From: Flammulina velutipes
Taxonomy: Eukaryota; Basidiomycota; Agaricomycetes; Agaricales; Physalacriaceae
Direction of reading: 5' to 3'
Assembly: GCA_011800155.1 (NCBI GenBank)
Contig: CM022368.1
Location: forward strand, 2,666,001-2,730,000
Length of the DNA: 64,000 nt
Shown: one piece after another, positions 58,558-64,000 of the stretch
Layout: each line of letters opens with the position of its first letter
Position numbering within the stretch: the stretch's first letter is position 1
Notes under the pieces: model-generated
The model's input: only the letters and a program-made list of their open reading frames with translations
What the model was told of the DNA's origin: nothing
The model's database searches: none
Made by a program: the position numbers and the translations under genes

Positions 58558-59178
58558 ATGAACGACACAGCTCCTATTCGCTATGCCATCTCTGCAGTCG
58601 ACAAGCAGCGCCAGCAGCTCGACCGTCTCTTCAAGCATCCAGAAAAGCCCGTCTTCATACCGCCGCCCCCGGAACAGAAAACTATACGACCACCCCGCGA
58701 TACAATGAAGAACGTACAGGGATCCACTGCAGGCGCAGGAAGCGGTGAATTTCACGTATACAAGGCAGGCCGGCGACGCGAATACGAGCGCCTGGCCATG
58801 CTCCAGGAGGAATCACGCAAAGTGTGTACCACTCTCTCTCTATCCATTTATTTGCTCACTGCGTGCCAGGAATCCGACGAAGCAGAGTTTGAACGCAGGC
58901 GCGCACAGACAGCTGCCATCTCCGACGCTAAAACAGCCAAAAACCGAAATAAGAGACAGCGGAAGAAAGGACGGGCAAAGCCAGCCGACGACCCGCTTCT
59001 CAAGAAACGAAGACTCGTCAACGGAGAAGCTCTTACATTCCGTCAACCCGGAGAAGATAGCGATACAGAAGAAGAAGAGCAGACACCGCTACCGCCCGTT
59101 GTACAGCACGTTGTGGCGCAGCCTACAGTTATTCCAGTATTGGAAGGCTCAAGAATCACTATCGTCGACGAGGATTGA
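58558..59178 (+). CDS. PRKRIP1-like protein (DUF1168)
   Basis: Nuclear/spliceosomal-associated family. About 190 residues in two exons. Starts M-N-D-T-A-P-I-R-Y-A-I-S-A-V-D-K-Q-R-Q-Q, then F-I-P-P-P-P-E-Q-K, G-S-G-E-F-H-V-Y-K-A-G-R-R-R-E-Y-E-R (family core), and after the 48-nt intron E-S-D-E-A-E-F-E-R-R-R-A-Q and a Lys-rich basic stretch K-N-R-N-K-R-Q-R-K-K-G. Ends I-T-I-V-D-E-D. The intron length is a multiple of three and contains no stop, so retention would give a protein 16 residues longer. Start is the first ATG that gives the family N-terminus; an in-frame upstream reading would lie in the neighbour's promoter. Confidence 0.88.
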   Translation: MNDTAPIRYAISAVDKQRQQLDRLFKHPEKPVFIPPPPEQKTIRPPRDTMKNVQGSTAGAGSGEFHVYKAGRRREYERLAMLQEESRKVCTTLSLSIYLLTACQESDEAEFERRRAQTAAISDAKTAKNRNKRQRKKGRAKPADDPLLKKRRLVNGEALTFRQPGEDSDTEEEEQTPLPPVVQHVVAQPTVIPVLEGSRITIVDED

Positions 59179-59504
59179 TACAAGTTCAATAATTTGGATT
59201 GAATAATGAGGTCTACTGCATGTACATTCAACGCAAATACGGAAATCGGTATATAGGATGTAGGAGTGTATCTGCCTGTCGCAGATGTATAGAAAATGAG
59301 ATGAAAATCGAGGTGACGCAAAACGATGTTGATATATGTACAGGACTGAGAGCAAGTGATAAACTGGCCAAAATATTAGCACGGTGTTCAGCAGCGATGA
59401 AACAAAATCACTCACAAGGGACGACAAATCGGACGCGATGCACAAAACAAAAATGAGAAGAGGAAGAGTGATGATGTATATGAAGAGAAATAGCGCATGA
59501 GGAA
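59179..59504. other. Convergent 3' region
   Basis: 326 bp between two converging genes; AT-rich, no coding supported. Likely both 3' UTRs. Confidence 0.4.
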
Positions 59505-60539
59505 TCATTTACGTCCGAGCTCCTTGGCAAACAGCTTGGTGGGCATAACCACCTCGCACTCCCCGTCGCTGTCGCTATCGCCATCGTCCTCCTCCAAGGC
59601 GGAAAGTGCCAATGATGCCTTTCCTTTACCCGACGCTTTCACTTTCTCTGCCGCCTTTCTCTTCTTTGCAGCAATCCTGGCGTTCTTGATATGGGCCTCG
59701 GGGAAAAGGACCTTGGGCGCACAGCGAGTATCCGGAGAGAAGTCAGGATGGTCCGTAGGCAAGAGGGAATTGGGCGGGGGAGACACGGGCCCCTTCTTGT
59801 CTGGATCATAGTACGGATTCTTGAACTGTTTGCGGACGCCACGACTGAAAATAAGGTCAGAATGTGTTATGTTGGAGAACCACGAGGCAACCTACTAGAC
59901 AAAAGTAACGAAGGGACTCTCTGTGTTCGCTCTGGATAGCCGATCCATGATAGCCTCCTCTGTCTCAACGTAGTTGGGTCCAAATGGATTGTCGGGGTCG
60001 TCAATGAGGACGGGTGGCGAAAAGGATCTCTTTGGGGTGCGGGGGAGATCGAGAGTGGGAGATGCAAAGACGACAGCCTTCTTGCCTGCTGAAGGTTTTG
60101 CCTGACGATAGGATGGGGGAGGGGAGGCCAAGGACGAAGTAGTGGACTGAGCGCGCAAGCGAGCGCGCGCTACGACGACGGGGACAGGCGAGCTGGGGGG
60201 TGAGGGAGACTGTTCGGCCACTGGGCTGGCAATGAGCATGTCATGCTTTCCATGGTGCTTTGGCTTCTTGTTGCCCCTCCAGAAGGTGTCTTCGTCGTCA
60301 AATTCCTCTGGTACTTCAGGAATCGCCTGAGAAAGGCGGCGTCGCTTTGCTGGTGGTTCGACTACATCCTCAGACTCGCTGGCAGTGTGATCCGATTTTG
60401 TGCGTCGAAGTTTTGCACGGGGCTTGCGTTTCTCAGTTTGAGGTGGTGTGAGGGGAAGCGAGACGCTGGACGATGTGCGTTTCAGAGGACGCGATGGAGG
60501 GACAACTTTGGGCAGCCTGACTGGCGATGAGTCGAGCAT
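59505..60539 (-). CDS. Hypothetical basic, Ser/Pro-rich nuclear-looking protein
   Basis: About 320-330 residues. Start M-L-D-S-S-P-V-R-L-P-K-V-V-P-P-S-R-P-L-K. The first exon is rich in Ser/Pro and basic clusters (P-A-K-R-R-R-L-S, K-R-K-P-R-A-K-L-R-R-T-K) and has several S-P/T-P sites (S-F-S-P-P, S-P-S-P-P-S-S-P), compatible with proline-directed kinases. The second exon has R-G-V-R-K-Q-F-K-N-P-Y-Y-D-P-D and K-A-S-L-A-L-S-A-L-E-E-D-D, ending E-L-G-R-K. The junction near 59850 (after S-P-F-V-T-F) could not be joined in frame with a clean GT-AG pair, so the middle is uncertain. No family named. Confidence 0.65.
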
Positions 60540-60800
60540 GTCGCCAGGATTGCTGGTGGTGATAGAAGAGTGAACGTTGACGACAGCAAAATGAGAGAGA
60601 TAGTGAGAGAAGAAAGCAAAGATGTGTTGCAGCCCAGGACCAGTCCCTCGAATTGGGACATGCACAAATAAATGCACCGCCACACGCCACTCATTGTTCT
60701 CTCTCATTGTTTTCTTTGTTTTCGAGTGGCCGTCTCATACAATAACAAAAAGTCGTTGTATGAACGTCTATTGACCTCCTATTGCGCATGAAACATCCCA

Positions 60801-61231
60801 ATGGCCCGCTCTACGATCCATACGACTGACGTGGCAAACCCCGAAGAAGCGACGGTATTAGCTTGGACAGCTGCCAAAGCTTTTCCTGCTCTTTCCGTTC
60901 GCCATCCCAGCTTTGACGACGCGTAATACTGGCCCAACGACGCGTATGCCGCCTGTCACTCCGTGTATGCGCCCCATCCCTCATACTGCTCCCGCTGACT
61001 TGTTTTCTAGTGATCATTGTTGCAGTTGCTCTCGGTGCTCTTGTTCTTGTTCTCTGTACAGGTCTTATCTGCTTTGGTCGTCTTACTGCTCGAAAAGACA
61101 GCTCAAACGACGACCGACGTGTGTCGACGAGCAGCAGCATAGCTCTTTCGCCGTCGAAACCGTCAGTGTTTGGAGGCGTTGCAGTAACTGTAACCCCGCC
61201 GACACCTGCAAATTCTGGTAGGCGTCGTTGA
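60801..61231 (+). CDS. Possible small single-TM protein
   Basis: The supported part is the last exon, 61010-61231: a transmembrane helix I-I-V-A-V-A-L-G-A-L-V-L-V-L-C-T-G-L-I-C followed by a Ser/Arg-rich tail (S-T-S-S-S-I-A-L-S-P-S-K-P), ending S-G-R-R-R. A 5' exon beginning at the ATG at 60801 (M-A-R-S-T-I-H-T-T-D-V) is only a guess; I could not splice it in frame. No family recognised. Confidence 0.3.
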
Positions 61232-61353
61232 ACGTCAGCGCATGACGAGCCTCAACGTCATTCTATAAATATCGCCTATTTTCATTTAAAACCGCGCTGT
61301 CTTGCTCCTCGCTAGTCCAACCACTCTTGCTTCCCCCCCACGACGTCCACAGA

Positions 61354-62608
61354 ATGTCAGACGCGCGCCGTGCGCCTCCTCCGTTTCGATTCGGCTCGTG
61401 GCTCCGTCTGCATGGCGTCGATATCATCACCATGGCTCTCATGGGCGCCCTAGGTCTTGGAATTTATGAAGCTGGTTCGTTTTTGAATTTTACCGAATTA
61501 GCCTCCAAATTCTAACTTTTTTTTCAGACCCAGCACCGAGCAGGTCGTTTCCTCTTTACTTTGCGGACGGTCAGGTCGTCTACCCCCAATTCGCATACCC
61601 TCTCCGTAAGGAGGTCATCCCCATATACGCCGCTGCTCTTATTGCCTTTTTTGTACCCTTCGTCTTCATCTGCCTCTTCCAAATTCGCCGTCGCAGTCTA
61701 GACGACCTCTTTACTACCAGCCTCGGCGTTCTCAAAAGTCTCATTACAGCCGCGGTCTTCCAGGTAAAAATAGCCGACAACATCAAGCTCATCCCGGTAC
61801 TCACTGTAACCTAGGTCTTCGTCAAATGGCTCATTGGAGGCCTGAGGCCCCATTTTTACGCAGTCTGCAAGCCTTCGATCGAGCAGGGCACCGTCTCCGG
61901 TGTTGGTTTCGCGTCTCTCATGTATGACCGCACTATTTGCACAGGAGACCAAAAAGAAATCAACGATGCCCTCGAGTCCTTCCCGTCTGGCCATTCTACC
62001 GCTGGATGGGCCGGTCTCTTCTTCCTCGCCCTTTACCTCAATGCGCAACTCAAGGTCATGAGTGCCCACAACCCAGCGTACTGGAAGATGATCTTGATGT
62101 TTGCCCCTCTGTTGGGTGCAACTTTAATATCCGGAGCACTGACCATCGACGAGTGTACGTTGTTTCTCTCCTTACCCTGGACTATTGGACTCACTACGAT
62201 TGAGTTCACAATTGGTACGACGTGGTCGCTGGAGCCATCATTGGCATCTGTACAGCTCTCGTGGCCTTCCGTCAAACCTTTGCAGCTATCTTTGACTTTA
62301 GGTTCAACCACGTCCTCCTTCCTCGCGCCACATCGTTGTTCATGAGGCACCCTCACCTCACGTCCCCGAGCAATCTGTCGTTCTTCGGATACAGTTTTCC
62401 ACAAGACGCGACGAGTGTTGACTTGCCATTCACACGTGAAGGAGGCTGGGGACTCGGCCAGGAGGCGTTCGTGGGAGCACCGGGAGATGCAACTGTATTG
62501 GTCACGGGCAGAAGCGGCATGGGCGCCAGTGGTAGTGGTGGGGGTGCATTGGGTCGCGCAGAGGCAGGCCATGCTCACGGCCCCTCCAAGGTTACGAACG
62601 GGCATTGA
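61354..62608 (+). CDS. PAP2-family lipid phosphate phosphatase (diacylglycerol pyrophosphatase type)
   Basis: Multi-pass enzyme that dephosphorylates diacylglycerol pyrophosphate, phosphatidate or lysophosphatidate. Start M-S-D-A-R-R-A-P-P-P-F. Six hydrophobic helices. Catalytic motifs: K-W-L-I-G-G-L-R-P (KxxxxxxRP), P-S-G-H-S-T, and D-E-F-H-N-W-Y-D-V-V-A-G with the His/Asp of the third motif. The Tyr-rich loop with R-P-H-F-Y-A-V-C precedes the second. Four exons, joined by introns of 50-53 nt. The cytoplasmic tail is Gly-rich, ending K-V-T-N-G-H. About 365 residues, like Dpp1/Lpp1. It sits just upstream of the second GAD copy. Confidence 0.92.
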
Positions 62609-62656
62609 CCTTCATTGACGCGGTAAATGGTAATTGCATTGTATTAATAGCTACGC

Positions 62657-62676
62657 AGTCGCCTATGAATAGCTGC
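62657..62676 (+). promoter_or_regulatory. Conserved 20-bp upstream element of GAD, copy 2
   Basis: AGTCGCCTATGAATAGCTGC, identical to the minus-strand element at 54867-54886. Lies 135-154 bp upstream of the ATG at 62811. Confidence 0.55.
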
Positions 62677-62760
62677 TTTTCTTGTGACATGCACGCGTCA
62701 TGTGGCGCACACGTGTGGGTGTTCCAGAATTCAATGACATCGTCGCGTCAGGCGCCAGAC

Positions 62761-62770
62761 TATTTAAATA
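62761..62770 (+). promoter_or_regulatory. TATA box of the second GAD copy
   Basis: TATTTAAATA, 41-50 bp upstream of the ATG, with the same flanking bases (CCAGAC before it) as in copy 1. Confidence 0.6.
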
Positions 62771-62810
62771 GTACTCGACGCCAGATTCTCTTTCTTTCCT
62801 TACTCCCACC

Positions 62811-64000
62811 ATGCTCTCCAAGGTGCGAACTGTCAAATAATCTATCATCCTTTCTCATCGTAGCCATAACAGCACGTCGACCCAGATCGCCTTGTACAAG
62901 ACGCCCATGTACGCATCGTTCAAATCGATCACTCATTCACGCTCATTGTCGATGATAGGACAAGAAAACAACTCATCATCTAACTCGTACAGACCCGAAT
63001 GTGATTCAGCACGCGTATGGCTCGCGTTATGGAACGGAACCTATTCCAAAGTATCATATCGCATCCAAAGTACGCGCTATCCTGCTACATTATATGTGTT
63101 GCTAATGACGAACCAGGGCTTAGACGCCGACTCGGCGTACAATTTGATCCACGATGAGCTCGCTTTGGGTACGATCCGAATCTGAGCCTCGCGACCTCGG
63201 GTTTTTGATTCCTCTACCAGATGGTCAACCCGTTCTCAACCTCGCGTCTTTCGTCCAAACATGGATGCCCCCTCAAGCAGACAAACTCATGGCAGAGAAC
63301 CAAAACAAGAATCTAATTGGTATGTTCAGATCTCTTAGGCCGTGCACTGAGTTTCTGACCATGTCCTTTAGATTCTGACGAGTATCCAGCCACTCGTATG
63401 TTGATTATGTTGCTCTCATTTCTATTGGTCTGAGCTGACCGTAATCCAGAGCTGATTCATACTCGATGTAAGCTCCTCGTATAAGGATAGTCTTGGAACT
63501 CACTGGAGATCAGGCATTTCGATTTTGGCCGACATGTGGCACGCGCCGTCGGCCAAACAGGCTATTGGAACCGCGACTACTGGGTCATCTGAAGCTATTC
63601 AGCTGGGCGGTCTCGCTATGAAGCGTATCTGGCAGGAGAAGCGCAAGGCGGCTGGTAAAAGCATTCACGAACCTGGGTAAGAATCTTACTCTTTCATACC
63701 TGGCTATATCAGCTGACTCCCTAGCAGTCCCAATATCATCATGGGAGCTAACGCCCAAGTGGCCCTCGAAAAGTTCGCGCGTTACTTTGAGGTTGAGTGT
63801 CGTCTTGTACCTATCTCTATCGAGAGCAAGTATAGGCTCGATCCGAAGAAAGCAATGGACTACGTTGATGAGAATACCATCGGTATCTTCATCATCCTGG
63901 GAAGTACGTGTTCATCATCTATATCAAGGCATTACATGGCTAATCGGGATTTGCAGGTACATATACTGGACATTATGAACCTGTGAAGGAAATCTCAGAC
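62811..64000 (+). CDS. GAD2: Glutamate decarboxylase (second copy), 5' part cut by window end
   Basis: Paralogue of the gene at 52307-54741, in opposite orientation. Coding segments are nearly identical: [65 protein letters not shown] and [13 protein letters not shown], ending in the window with [11 protein letters not shown]. Differences are scattered substitutions. Introns also match in position and partly in sequence (for example the intron starting GTAAGAATCTTACTC in both). No frameshift or stop in the part seen. The PLP-Lys region lies beyond the window, so activity cannot be judged. Confidence 0.9.

Noticed and set aside
52307..64000. GAD pair as an assembly artefact
   Set aside because: Copies differ by scattered substitutions and promoter indels and are embedded in different flanks, so a collapsed or duplicated contig is unlikely, though long reads would settle it.
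1..64000. CRISPR arrays, rRNA genes, prophage or other bacterial features
   Set aside because: No regularly spaced direct repeats and no rRNA-like sequence seen; all genes are eukaryotic with spliceosomal introns.

Overview
The window looks like nuclear DNA of a mushroom-forming basidiomycete (Agaricomycetes, probably Agaricales). Genes are split by many introns of about 45-57 nt with GT(A/G)NGT donors and short or even micro exons. Intergenic gaps are small, and several families are typical of the group: a DUF6534 membrane protein, a Tsp2-type tetraspanin, an NRPS-like A-T-R reductase and a basidiomycete-type UbiA enzyme. Every call rests on reading and splicing the sequence by eye. Exon boundaries quoted are those that restore a conserved reading frame; no database search was run.

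Left part (1-20157), accessory metabolism. It opens with the 5' end of a UbiA-family prenyltransferase/terpene cyclase (cut by the window), followed by an aldo-keto reductase, a cytochrome P450, a possible broken small membrane protein, a secreted GMC oxidoreductase, a second P450, a DUF6534 membrane protein and a large A-T-R carboxylate reductase. Two housekeeping genes, YJU2 (splicing) and LTO1 (Fe-S delivery), sit inside this block. The enzymes fit one pathway logic: acid to aldehyde by A-T-R, aldehyde/alcohol exchange by the AKR and GMC enzymes, prenylation by UbiA, hydroxylation by the P450s. That pathway is inference.

Middle part (20179-34341). A Tsp2-like tetraspanin is followed by a 373-bp MITE-like inverted-repeat element. 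Then come a CDF metal transporter with two DxxxD motifs (Mn-type), a secreted multicopper oxidase, a divergent kinase-like protein, a PHD-JmjC histone demethylase (JHD1/KDM2 type) divergent from a mitochondrial TACO1-like protein, and a SnoaL/NTF2-like protein.

Core metabolism (35004-50361). This holds a GH31 alpha-xylosidase-type enzyme whose catalytic Asp lies in a 10-nt microexon, a small CMC2 gene, nucleoside diphosphate kinase divergent from QCR7, transketolase, the REX4 exonuclease, a mitochondrial-type SDR, and an 803-residue membrane protein with a Ser/Pro-rich tail.

Right part (52307-64000). Two glutamate decarboxylase paralogues face away from each other, one complete on the minus strand and one cut by the window end on the plus strand. 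They share coding sequence, intron sequence and a promoter block. Between them lie two unrecognised proteins, a single-pass receptor-like protein, a PRKRIP1 homologue, a nuclear-looking basic protein, a small single-TM protein and a PAP2 lipid phosphatase.
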